Of a stretch of DNA of 64,000 nt, positions 34,915 through 43,442 are shown in pieces. This stretch comes from Chloroflexota bacterium. Its GTDB lineage: Bacteria; Chloroflexota; Dehalococcoidia; Lucifugimonadales; UBA3495. The stretch spans positions 1 through 64,000 of the forward strand of contig JAPPGG010000027.1 of the NCBI GenBank assembly GCA_028875055.1. The letters run 5' to 3'. Each line of letters begins with the position of its first letter. The stretch's first letter is position 1. A program made the translations under genes and the position numbers. The notes beneath the pieces were generated by a model. It saw only the letters and a list, made by a program, of their open reading frames with translations, had not been told where the DNA came from and ran no database searches.

Positions 34915-37002
34915 CTAGCCCTTGTAGGCAGCCCTGACAGCGTGCATGTGACCGTTACGGGGCACGGTGCTGCCGGGGTACACCCAGCTTTCCACGACCG
35001 CGGGGTCGCCCACCACGGTGTGGGGGAACCAGAACAGGGGCATGGTCATGTAGTTATCAAAGGCCCAGTTGCCCCACTCGCGAGCAATGCGATCACGCTC
35101 GTTGAAGTCGGTGGCGTTGCGCCAGTCAGTCGCTACACGGTTGACCCAATTATCCTGGTAATGGCTGCTGGAACCAAAGGTGCTGGTGAAACCGGTAAGG
35201 TTACCGTACTCCAGCGGGAAGTAGATGATGATGTTGGGCCAGACCCGGTTCTGCATCTCGCGGCCCCGGTAGCGTTCCCGAACCTGGGAGGCGCTCAGGT
35301 CCTCGATATCCACTTCGATGCCCACCTGGGCCCAGTAGGTGGCAATGGCTTCCATCGCCTGGGGCAGTTCGGCCTCACCGGGGGAGACGTAGGACTGCAC
35401 CGTCACCTTGACCGGGTTGTCGGGACCGTAGCCGGCCTCGGACAGCAGCTGCACGGCCTCGTCCGGATTGTACTTGTACTCGGTCTCGTAGCGGTCAGGC
35501 CAGGTATCGTCCCAACCGTAGTGGCTGGGGTGGAAGTAGCCGACATACATCAGCTCGCCGATGCCCTTGTAAAGCACGTCCAGGAGTTCTTCCCGGTTGA
35601 TGGCCTTGTTCATGGCGCGGCGGACCTTCCAGCCGTTGTTCTGGAACTGGGGTGAATTGCGGTCCTGAACCGGTTCCTGGCCGGCCCAGGGAGTCTCGGC
35701 CCAGGGTACGCTGGGGTCATAAGCCGCAACGTCCTTGGGGTCGTCGCTCAGGTACATCCCACCGAAGAAGACGAAGAAGTTGTTGGAAGTGAACTGGGAC
35801 CGGAACAACCTCATGCCGTTTTCAGCGGCGTCCTTCTGCAGGTCCAAGGGCAGGTCGGCCAGGTGGGCTTCGCCGGCCAAGAGGGCGGCGTAGCGGCTGG
35901 CGTCCTCAGGCGTCCAGTAGAGCCGGATTTCCTGGAAATCGGGATCATCGGGCAGAACGCCTTCCGGAAGGTCTACGTTATGGGTCCAGTGAGTGCCGGG
36001 AGTCTTCTCCATGATAAATGCCAAGGCAGGCTCGCGGCCCATGTATTGGTAGGAGCCTGTGCCCTGCAGGCCTTCGTCGTCAAGGAGAGCTTCCCTCGCC
36101 TCCAGGGTTGTCGTGCAAGAGGCGGGGGCGGTCTCGCCGCAGAAGTACACCTCATCACTGCCGCCGACCGAATTCCAGAAGTCCTTGCTCCAGGGTCCCA
36201 TTTCGGAGGAGGCATTGCTCATCACGAATTCGGCGTCAAAAGTGGTCGTCGGGTTGCCGTCCCTGCCGTGGAAGGTGACGGTAAAGGTGTAGTCGTCGAT
36301 CTTGGTGAAGTACTTGTCGGGACCGGCCAAGGGAGTGCCGTCATCGTTCCGGTCGCCTACGAAGTAACGCCAGGTACCCAGCCGGGTATCGGGCCTGGTC
36401 AGAACCTGGGCGGTGTGCAGGAAGTCGTCGGCAGTAAGTTCGCCCCAGCCATTGTGGAACTGGACGCCCTCGCGAAGCCAGAACGTCCACTCGGACAGGT
36501 CGTCGTTGGCTTCCCACTTATGGGCCAGTTCCGGCACGTATTCGCTGGTGGTGGGGTGGATGCCGATGGCGTAGTCCAGCGTGGGGTCATACTGCACGTA
36601 GGCCTGGCGGCTGCCCTTCCAGGGGCGGTTGGTCTCGTTGTTGGCGGAAGTGATAGCAAACTCGAGACGGGTTACCTGCTTGGCCGCAACATCAGGCTCC
36701 TCGGACATGGCCGGCGCTGCCGTCGGAGCAGGCTCCTGCTGCTGGGTCATGGTATCGGTGCCCTGGGTGGTTCCGCCCGCGCCGCCTTCCATGCCGGTGC
36801 TGGGCTGACGCTGGGCCGCCGGTGGGGGACCTGCCGGCTGAGTCATCTGTTCCTGGGCTGATTGCTGGGCCGCGGTGCTGGGGGCATCCCCGGTCTCGGC
36901 GGGGCTTTCTTCGGCCGCGCCACAGGCGATCATCAGGGCCAGCAGCATGCTCAGCGAGCAATAGAGCCATAGCTTGGGTTTGGTTAACCAGTGATAAGCC
37001 AT
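34915..37002 (-). CDS. ABC transporter substrate-binding lipoprotein (family 5)
   Basis: 695 residues, longer than the usual 500-550. The N-terminal signal ends in the lipobox LMIACG with Cys27 as the lipid anchor. About 80 residues of Ala/Pro/Gln-rich linker follow. The mature part is the SBP_bac_5 fold: ELAHKWEANDDLSEWTFWLREGVQFHNGWGELTADDF, then WKVRRAMNKAINREELLDVLYKG and GYGPDNPVKVTVQSY. It delivers peptides or similar solutes to the permeases. The DppB/C-like permeases lie 3 kb away on the plus strand, so partnership is plausible but not proven. Confidence 0.92.
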   Translation of the reverse strand: MAYHWLTKPKLWLYCSLSMLLALMIACGAAEESPAETGDAPSTAAQQSAQEQMTQPAGPPPAAQRQPSTGMEGGAGGTTQGTDTMTQQQEPAPTAAPAMSEEPDVAAKQVTRLEFAITSANNETNRPWKGSRQAYVQYDPTLDYAIGIHPTTSEYVPELAHKWEANDDLSEWTFWLREGVQFHNGWGELTADDFLHTAQVLTRPDTRLGTWRYFVGDRNDDGTPLAGPDKYFTKIDDYTFTVTFHGRDGNPTTTFDAEFVMSNASSEMGPWSKDFWNSVGGSDEVYFCGETAPASCTTTLEAREALLDDEGLQGTGSYQYMGREPALAFIMEKTPGTHWTHNVDLPEGVLPDDPDFQEIRLYWTPEDASRYAALLAGEAHLADLPLDLQKDAAENGMRLFRSQFTSNNFFVFFGGMYLSDDPKDVAAYDPSVPWAETPWAGQEPVQDRNSPQFQNNGWKVRRAMNKAINREELLDVLYKGIGELMYVGYFHPSHYGWDDTWPDRYETEYKYNPDEAVQLLSEAGYGPDNPVKVTVQSYVSPGEAELPQAMEAIATYWAQVGIEVDIEDLSASQVRERYRGREMQNRVWPNIIIYFPLEYGNLTGFTSTFGSSSHYQDNWVNRVATDWRNATDFNERDRIAREWGNWAFDNYMTMPLFWFPHTVVGDPAVVESWVYPGSTVPRNGHMHAVRAAYKG

Positions 37003-37314
37003 TATTCCTCCATTCCCTCCTTTAAGTCTCAGGTTGGATAGAACTGTGTGATGATAGACAAACCGGCTCCGGCTACTCTATTTCCGCCAAATAGAGATTG
37101 GGCCAGCCCAAGTCTGACAATTTGTCGAACTATATGACACCGCGGTTGAGAATGTCAATAATTTGTTAAGTTCATTATTTCGAGGTTTGAAGGTGGTCGG
37201 GAACCTGCTAAGCAATTGGGGGCGCTCGGGTGAGGGGTGGGTTGAGAAACGGTGGGAGGTGACCCCCATCCTGACCCTTCCCCGTCGAGGAGGAAGGGTC
37301 GGGATGGGCAAGGT
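37003..37314. other. Intergenic region with palindrome
   Basis: No gene is supported. It contains an imperfect inverted repeat at 37263-37309 and, near 37140-37180, an AT-rich stretch that may include the binding-protein promoter. Confidence 0.5.
37263..37309. repeat. CCATCCTGACCCTTCC palindrome
   Basis: CCCCATCCTGACCCTTCC and GGAAGGGTCGGGATGGG form an imperfect hairpin just past the amidase stop. The same motif occurs inside the elements at 765-978 and 24326-24446. It may serve as a terminator for the amidase gene. Confidence 0.6.
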
Positions 37315-39621
37315 TCAGGCGAGGGGGCCGAAGTCGGGCGGCATTACCCTGCGGCGAGAGGCCGCCTCGTAGGACGATGCGATGTTGAGAAGAATGTCTT
37401 CCTTGCCCGGTTCGGTGCGGAACACCAGGGAGAAGGGCAGCCCGGGCGCGTCCAGGGCGGTGGGTTCGCCGGAAGGAGCGGATACGTAGCTCATCCTGTC
37501 GTCGGAGAGGCGGAAGACGGGGTCGTAGGCGGTGTCCACATAGCCGGCGGGAATCAGGACCTCGGTGAGGCCGGCGTTGGGGCCGTTGGTGGATTCCTGG
37601 CGGATGTTGTTGCCGCCGCTGCTCTGGTTGGCGCCGCCGATGAGGGCCGGGGGATAGGGGGTGTGGAGCCTGACCAGGGCGTCGAGCTTGTTTTCCAGGA
37701 TCACCATCATATCCACGCGCCGGAGGAATTCCCGCAGCATGATGCGCTCGTCAACGCCCTGCCGGCCGCCGAGAGGATTGCGGAGGTCGGTAACCTCTTC
37801 CCAGTTGCTGAAGGCGGCGCGCTGGTCGTCGCCCCAGTACTTGGAGCGGGCGTTGAGGGTGGGCCAGTCCACCAGGGTCTCCGAGTAACCCAGGGCGCGC
37901 CAGTCGGCGGCGCGGCGGGTGAGGTACTGCTTGATGTGGTATCGGAAGGACATGGCCAGGATCTGGTCCTGGATGGTGGCCAGGTCGAGGTTTGAAGGGG
38001 GTTCGATGAGCCCGTCTGCCAGCTCCACAAAGTAGTCCACGGGCTGCATTTCGCCGGAGCCGAAGAAGACGCCTGGGGCGAATTCGGTGGGGACGATGAC
38101 GTCGGCAAACTCCTTGAATACGGGCTGCCCGTCGGAGCCCAGGCGATAGAGGATATCGGGCATAAAGACGGGGAGCAGGGCGGCGATGGCCCGGCGGAAG
38201 TCCACCTTCATGGGCTCGATTTCGGGGTCGGCGGGGAAGTTTCGGTCGCCGGATTCGAGCAGGGTAGCGCCCAGGTGGTCGCGGAGCACGTCCTTGATTT
38301 CCTGGTTGACCGCGTCAACGATGGGCTTTTCGGTCAGGGAGCCGGCCGGGTAGGCCATGGACTCGCGGATGACGCCGAGACGCACGCCCCGCAGGGAACC
38401 GGCCTCGCCGGGGGCGCGGGCATGGACGGCATAGGAGGGCAGGACGGAGGAACGGGGCACGGTGGTAAAGGGGTCGCGGGGGTCGTAGTAGCCTTCCTCC
38501 GGGTCCTTCAGGGCATCCAGAACCCGGGCGCAGTCCTGGATGGCGCGGCAGTGGATGCCGCTGCGGTCGCAGTAAATGTCAGCGCCGATGGCCCCGCCGT
38601 CAAAGCCCAGCATGGCCTTGTGGGGAAGGATGAGGGCCACCGAATTGTGGTTGGCCGGCCCGCGGGTGGAGGCCCGGGTCTCCTCGCCCAGGCTGGCCAT
38701 GACCATGTTAGTGCTTACCGAAAGGGCGGACCCGGAGCTGGAACCCAGGGACGCGGATCGGGAAGTGTCGTAGGGATTGGAAGGATTGCCGCCCCAGCTG
38801 CTGCGCTGGTAACCCAGCACCGAGGGGAGGATCTTGTCGGGGGTGTGGCGTCCGCCCGGGTCGCCGGCGCGGCCGTTGTACTCGGTATTGACGGCCTTGG
38901 CGAAGATTATGGCACCCTTGTTGCGAAGCTGTTCCACCAGGACGTGGTCGCGGGCGGGGAAGTCGATGTCGTAGGCCGCATCGCCGCCACCGGTGGAGCG
39001 CATGTCCTTCGTATCAAAGGGGTCCTTGAAGGAAAAGGTGACGCCGTACATGGGCATGGCTTCCAGGTCGGGGTTGGCGCCGTACTGGGCGTCCAGTTCG
39101 GCTGCGCGCTCCAGGGCGTCGGGGAATTGGCGGAAGTGTTCGCAGACGGGAGGGGCGCCGGGGGGGAGCGGCCCCTGGGAAGGGTGGCGGTCGAAGTCCC
39201 CCTTGCAGGTGACGGACCGCTCGCCGCGGATGTTGACGGTGGCCAGGGCGTTGACCTGTCCGGCTTTTTTCCTGGCGACGATCATGCCGTATTGCTGCTG
39301 GACCGAAGGGTCTGAGGCGGTGGGCTCCATGCGGCCGAACTCCAGGGGCTTGCCCTGGTACTGGTCCAGGTCGGGGAAGATTTCGGATGCCTGGACGGTC
39401 TCGGTGGGGAACCGAATGGGGTCGCCGCCCCGGACCGTGCCGGTGGCGTCGGGAATGGGAGCCCCGTCCTCGGTTACGAGCACGCTGGGGACTCCGTTGT
39501 AGGCCCGTACCCGGTCAATGTAACGCTGAACAATTTCCACACACGTCGTCTGGCCGGATTGAATTGCCGAATGCAGGTCGGCGATAGTTGCTTCTTCCAG
39601 CCGGAAGGGGTTTGAGCTCAT
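37315..39621 (-). CDS. Long amidase signature family protein
   Basis: 768 residues, against about 450-500 for most family members. The triad is present: Lys199 in TFSFKDPFDTK, cis-Ser294 in ASLGSSSGSA, and Ser318 in GEETRASTRGPA, again 24 residues apart. The usual GG before the nucleophile is replaced by RA. Extra length lies in an N-terminal insertion (about 60-180, between the first helices and the Lys motif), an insertion at 205-290, and a long C-terminal region. It would be cytoplasmic, as no signal is seen. It probably hydrolyses a bulky amide. It is a separate enzyme from the 1251-2600 amidase. Substrate unknown. Confidence 0.88.
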   Translation of the reverse strand: MSSNPFRLEEATIADLHSAIQSGQTTCVEIVQRYIDRVRAYNGVPSVLVTEDGAPIPDATGTVRGGDPIRFPTETVQASEIFPDLDQYQGKPLEFGRMEPTASDPSVQQQYGMIVARKKAGQVNALATVNIRGERSVTCKGDFDRHPSQGPLPPGAPPVCEHFRQFPDALERAAELDAQYGANPDLEAMPMYGVTFSFKDPFDTKDMRSTGGGDAAYDIDFPARDHVLVEQLRNKGAIIFAKAVNTEYNGRAGDPGGRHTPDKILPSVLGYQRSSWGGNPSNPYDTSRSASLGSSSGSALSVSTNMVMASLGEETRASTRGPANHNSVALILPHKAMLGFDGGAIGADIYCDRSGIHCRAIQDCARVLDALKDPEEGYYDPRDPFTTVPRSSVLPSYAVHARAPGEAGSLRGVRLGVIRESMAYPAGSLTEKPIVDAVNQEIKDVLRDHLGATLLESGDRNFPADPEIEPMKVDFRRAIAALLPVFMPDILYRLGSDGQPVFKEFADVIVPTEFAPGVFFGSGEMQPVDYFVELADGLIEPPSNLDLATIQDQILAMSFRYHIKQYLTRRAADWRALGYSETLVDWPTLNARSKYWGDDQRAAFSNWEEVTDLRNPLGGRQGVDERIMLREFLRRVDMMVILENKLDALVRLHTPYPPALIGGANQSSGGNNIRQESTNGPNAGLTEVLIPAGYVDTAYDPVFRLSDDRMSYVSAPSGEPTALDAPGLPFSLVFRTEPGKEDILLNIASSYEAASRRRVMPPDFGPLA

Positions 39622-39796
39622 GGCTTCACCTTTACTCTCGGTTCAGATTGCCTGGCGGTCTCTACCATTTAGTCGCTACCATTAAGAGGAGGGCGGCCGC
39701 AGGGGCAGCCCCCATACACACATTGAGAAATAGCTGCGCCTTTCCGGCCAGCCGGGCTGGCCGGTTGGCGAAGAGACGCAATCAATTGCAATTCTC

Positions 39797-40819
39797 CTAT
39801 CCGATTACCACCTGCTCGTCGAGGAGGATGCCGCCCTCGAGGTATGCGATGGTAATGGGGTCGCGCTGGAGGGCGGCCTGGACGGTCTCGATGGGCATTG
39901 ACCGGGGAGTGCCGGGAACAACCACGCGACGGACGGCGCTGCGGTGAACGATCCGGCCCTCGGCCGCGCTGGTCTGGGACAGGTCGCGGCCGCCGGACAT
40001 ATTCAGGCCCACTTCCACCTGGATGTCCCGGGTGTCCTGCGCATCTTCGAGGGGCAGGAGGCTGGTCAAGGTGGTGGCAGTGGAAGCGGCCCAGCCGGCG
40101 TGGGCGGAGGGGAAGGGCGGGGGAATCAGGCCCGGAGAGCTGTGACCGGCCAGCACCGTCCACCGGCTGTGGTGGGTCAGGTTTCGGGTGCTTATGTAAA
40201 CCTTGGCCTCGCCTTCGTGTTCCATGACCCCGTCCGGGTTGTATTCCCTGGTGTCCAGCAGGTAGCTGCCGTGGACGGTACCCGGCTGGATTACAGGCAG
40301 GGTCCCTTCCAAGTCCGGCAGGTTGCCGCGGGACGCCGGGATGGCGGTTGTCTCGCCGGAGCGCCACTGGACTTCGTCCTCAATCTGCATGGAGCCCTTG
40401 GTAAGGGCCTGGGCCACGGGGCAGTAACGAGAGGCCCGCTGCAGCCGGACGCGCTGGCCTTCGGTCAGGTCGCCCTTCAGGGTGACCAGTTCGCGCACTC
40501 CAAAGCCAATGGAGCCGGCGCGCTCCAGGGGTTCCAGTTCGAAGTCAACCTCAATGTCTTCCAGGGGAATGCCGCCGCGGTAGGCCACGCCTACCACCGT
40601 AACCACCGTTCAAGCAGCCCAGGCGGCCACCGACAGGTACTGGGCCGGCGGGCCGGCCAGGTCGGTTTTCAGGTTGGGGATGCCAGTGACGAAGGGCCAG
40701 GGACCGCGGGTGTGGTCGCCCGCTCCAATGAGGGTCAGGACGGTGTCGGCGCCCACCGGCCTCGATACTATGTTCCTGGGGGTTTCCAGGTTGACGGGAG
40801 GTGCATTCGGCTGAGTCAT
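39797..40819 (-). CDS. Putative selenocysteine-containing OsmC-like protein, tandem domains
   Basis: 340 residues read from ATG 40819 (AAGGAGCGCGTT upstream) through an in-frame UGA at 40612-40610 to the stop at 39797. The UGA is codon 70, in LSVAAWAA-U-TVVTVVGVAYRGG. This is where OsmC/Ohr proteins have the peroxidatic Cys at the start of the central helix. The resolving-type Cys133 is in SRYCPVAQAL. Frame, family pattern and hairpin after the UGA all point to selenocysteine, not a broken gene. Residues about 140-340 look like a second OsmC-like copy in which the same positions are Ser246 (GWAASTATTL) and Asp (RDPITIAYLEGG), so probably non-catalytic. It would reduce organic peroxides. SelA, SelB and tRNA-Sec are not in the window. 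Confidence 0.8.
40577..40597 (-). promoter_or_regulatory. Candidate bacterial SECIS hairpin
   Basis: Directly downstream of the UGA on the minus strand, GTGGTAGGC (40597-40589) pairs with GCCTACCGC (40585-40577), including one wobble, around a GTG loop (40588-40586). The loop begins with G and lies 21 bases after the UGA. That spacing and loop match bacterial SECIS elements, which recruit SelB. It is embedded in the coding sequence. Confidence 0.75.
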
Positions 40820-41099
40820 AACGCGCTCCTTGGCGCCGCAGGCATTCTTTCCGACACTCCAGGGACCAGGAAATGCCTCGGTGGTTCGAATTACCCGCAC
40901 TATAAGCAAGAGCGCGGTAGGGGTCAACCTGAAGAAAGTGAGGACGGCTGGGTGTGAGCGCCCCAATTGCCAGTCCAGCAGGTACTTGTTCAACTACGGT
41001 GAAATTGTCCCATCGGAGGCGAAGGAATCGAGGAAATAGCGAGAGAAGCAAAGCGCGGCGTATAATGGAGATGATAAAAGTTGGGACCGGAAGAGATAA

Positions 41100-41339
41100 A
41101 TGGCCATGGCAACCGTACCGATTACCATCCAAGTGGACGCCGAAGCAGCCAAGGTTTACACGGAAGCCTCCGCCCAGGACCGCCAGCGAATTGAAATGTT
41201 GTTGAGCTTGCAATTGCAGGATTTCATCGCAAATCCACCCCGACCGCTTGGGGAGGTTATCGAGGAAATCAGCGCTCGCGTTGCGGACCGTGGGCTGACG
41301 GAGGAAATCCTGGAATCGATTTTGCGGGATGAGGAATAA
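41100..41339 (+). CDS. Antitoxin of PIN toxin-antitoxin pair
   Basis: 79 residues. The N-terminal strand ATVPITIQVDAEAAKVYTEASAQDRQRIEMLL resembles ribbon-helix-helix/AbrB-type antitoxins, with a first beta strand then two helices. The C-terminus is a helical tail GEVIEEISARVADRGLTEEILESIL that would neutralise the toxin. The last codons overlap the start of the PIN gene by eleven bases (ATGAGGAATAA), the usual coupled arrangement. Autoregulation of the pair by the complex is expected for the class but no operator was identified. Confidence 0.8.
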   Translation: MAMATVPITIQVDAEAAKVYTEASAQDRQRIEMLLSLQLQDFIANPPRPLGEVIEEISARVADRGLTEEILESILRDEE

Positions 41340-41745
41340 ATTACGCGTTGTTGTGGACACCAATGTACTGGTTAGTGCAGCGCTGTTTTCGTCGTCTCTC
41401 CCCGGGCAAGCCCTGAGTCATGCCATCAACCACGGATGTTTGCTTATGTCGGCAAACACTGCTTCCGAACTGAGAACCGTTCTGTTTCGTCCCCGGCTTA
41501 GCCGCTATCTGCATTCGGAAGAAGCAACCGAATTCCTGGCTTCCGTTCTCAGGTATGCGGAACCGGTTGAGATTACAGTTTCCATAGCAATTTGCCGAGA
41601 CCCCAAGGACGACAAGTTCCTTGAGTTGGCGGTCAGCGGCCAGGCTTCCCATATCGTAAGCGGCGACCAGGATATTCTGGCACTCCATCCATTCCGCGGA
41701 ATTCCAGTGATGTCACCCCGCAACTTCTCGGAGATTGTGACATAA
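41329..41745 (+). CDS. PIN-domain toxin (COG1569-like)
   Basis: 138 residues. Acidic residues of the PIN nuclease site are in place: Asp10 in RVVVDTNVLVSA, Glu47 in TASELRTVL, the Asp91/Asp94-Asp95 cluster in CRDPKDDKFLELA, and Asp113 in IVSGDQDILAL. Such proteins are Mg2+-dependent RNases, and in VapC-like systems they cut tRNA or rRNA. FRGIPVMSPRNFSEIV is the family's usual C-terminus. It is encoded directly after its antitoxin and ended by the terminator at 41842. Which RNA it cuts is unknown. Confidence 0.9.
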   Translation: MRNKLRVVVDTNVLVSAALFSSSLPGQALSHAINHGCLLMSANTASELRTVLFRPRLSRYLHSEEATEFLASVLRYAEPVEITVSIAICRDPKDDKFLELAVSGQASHIVSGDQDILALHPFRGIPVMSPRNFSEIVT

Positions 41746-41841
41746 GCTCGTTCCACCGGACCCTTTCGCTTCAGAAAAAATCCGGGCATTGGGCATCCTT
41801 CTTTAGGAACGCCTTGTGCAATATCGCGACTGGAAGCGGGA

Positions 41842-41870
41842 CGGCCCGCCGGACATTCACCGGCGGGCCG
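41842..41870. terminator. Hairpin between convergent genes
   Basis: CGGCCCGCCGG and its exact complement CCGGCGGGCCG surround a 7-base loop. It lies between the PIN toxin (plus) and the monooxygenase (minus), and probably terminates one or both. Confidence 0.7.
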
Positions 41871-41904
41871 CTTACATTCGAATCAGTTGATTGCTGTCCT
41901 GGCC

Positions 41905-43131
41905 TTACGGGTCAACGTCAAAGGGCCCCGGAAGCTCCAACTCGTCGCCGATCTGGCGGATGGCGGGAAGGACCTCCTGGTCCATAAGTTCCAGGCAGCG
42001 CATGGTGTCCTTGTGCGTGATGGAACCGTCGTTGGTCCAGACCGCGAGGATGCCGGGGCGCACCATCTCCAGCACCTCACGAACCTTGCGGATGACGGTG
42101 TCGGGGCTGCCGATGACCATGCGGTTGTCGTCAATCATGGCCTGGTACGTCTCGTCGTCCACGGGGCCGGTGCGGAAGGGGTCGTTGGCGCGGGTGGCGC
42201 GCACCTGGGCCTCCCGCTCGTCGTCGGCCCAGATATCGCGAGTGGCGCGGTTGTAGCCGGGCGGGAAGGAATACTCTCGGGGCATGGGGACGCGGCCGAC
42301 GCCCACCAGGGCTTCCAGGAAACCCCGGCCAGCTACCCTGGCCTTTTCATCGGTGTCCTGGACGTGGATGGGCAGCATGTAACCGAAGTTCTGCGGGCCG
42401 GCCTCGTAACCGTACATGCGGGCGGCGTCGCGGTAAATGTCCTGCATGTACCCGAAGGTGTAGGGGACGATGCCCAGGTAGAAGTAAGGGTAGTGATGCT
42501 CGGCGCACCAGGCGGCGGTTTCGGCGCTGCCTGTTCCGGGAATCCAGATGGGCGGATGGGGCTTTTGCAGCGGCACCTGGAAGGGATTCACGTGGCGGAA
42601 GTGGTAATGCTTGCCTTCCCACCGGAAGGGGCCGGGCGTGGTCCAGGTCTTCACCACCAGGTCGTGGGCTTCCTCGAACCGTTCGCGGTTGTAAACGGGA
42701 TTGGTGTTGGTGGCCCAGCTTTCGGTGCCGCCGCCGCGAACGAAGCCGGAAACCAGGCGGCCGCGGGAGATGCAGTCGATTTCGGCGAGTTCTTCGGCCA
42801 GGCGCAGGGGGTTGTCGTGAATGGGCAGGGGATTGCCCATCAGGACAATTTTGGGCTTCTTTGTGATGCGGGCCAGGATGGCGGCTTCCAGGTTCATTGC
42901 CGCGCCCAGGCTGGTGGGGGTGCTGTGATGCTCGTTGAGCATCATTCCGTCGAAGCCAATTTCCTCGCAGTACTGCCACTCGTCCAGGTAGTAGTTGTAC
43001 TGGTCGGCGGCCACCGCGGGGTCGAAGTGGGAGTTGGAGAAGGTTACGCGGTGCGCGCCGCCGGGACTGTTCTTCACGTCATCTTCGGTGTAGTTGAAAT
43101 AGGCGCGCTCGGTAAACCTCATCACAAACAT
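41905..43131 (-). CDS. LLM class flavin-dependent monooxygenase 3
   Basis: 408 residues from ATG 43131, chosen because AGGAGGCGTCCC precedes it; upstream codons to 43230 are not conserved in style. Luciferase-like motifs: GFDGMMLNEHHSTPTSLGAAMNLEAAI, IVLMGNPLPIHDNPLRLAEELAEID, SRGRLVSGFVRGGGTES, PLQKPHPPIWIPG, and MVIGSPDTVIRKV near the end. The large insertion (residues about 190-320) is typical of the long subgroup. It faces the epoxide hydrolase gene divergently, with a 311-base gap between. Substrate unknown. Confidence 0.88.
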   Translation of the reverse strand: MFVMRFTERAYFNYTEDDVKNSPGGAHRVTFSNSHFDPAVAADQYNYYLDEWQYCEEIGFDGMMLNEHHSTPTSLGAAMNLEAAILARITKKPKIVLMGNPLPIHDNPLRLAEELAEIDCISRGRLVSGFVRGGGTESWATNTNPVYNRERFEEAHDLVVKTWTTPGPFRWEGKHYHFRHVNPFQVPLQKPHPPIWIPGTGSAETAAWCAEHHYPYFYLGIVPYTFGYMQDIYRDAARMYGYEAGPQNFGYMLPIHVQDTDEKARVAGRGFLEALVGVGRVPMPREYSFPPGYNRATRDIWADDEREAQVRATRANDPFRTGPVDDETYQAMIDDNRMVIGSPDTVIRKVREVLEMVRPGILAVWTNDGSITHKDTMRCLELMDQEVLPAIRQIGDELELPGPFDVDP

Positions 43132-43442
43132 GGGACGCCTCCTAGTTTCTGGGGAGTTCAGATTCTGATGTAAGTTACTCCATACCCTTTCGTTCGTCAA
43201 ACCACCGCCGTGGGTGGCCTCAGGATGCATGGCTCCATTGATAGCAGCAGTGAAAGCGGGAAGGACCGGGGGACCGGGGCAAAATAGTAAGGCAAGGGCA
43301 CCGAATACGGGCCTTCGTCCGTATGAAATGGCTGGGGGTGTTTCCTTTTACGTCGCCGGGCTGCGCTACAGGACGCGTTATTCGGGCGCGGTTTCCTCTA
43401 TAATTCCCGCAACTGCTCAACCTTGTGCGAGGCTGGTGGACT
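43132..43442. other. Divergent promoter region
   Basis: Lies between the divergent monooxygenase and epoxide hydrolase genes, so both promoters should be here. A TATAAT-like TCTATAATTCC near 43395-43405 may be the plus-strand -10 box for the hydrolase. No operator was recognised. Confidence 0.45.

Noticed and set aside
40610-40612. Reading the OsmC-like gene as two separate short genes or as a pseudogene
   Set aside because: The sequence on both sides of the UGA is in one frame and one family, the UGA replaces the catalytic Cys, and a SECIS-like hairpin follows. A plain stop would leave a 69-residue fragment and a GTG-started remainder without its active site.
41887-43173. 428-codon plus-strand frame opposite monooxygenase 3
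   Set aside because: Gly/Val/His-rich antisense translation with no recognisable fold.
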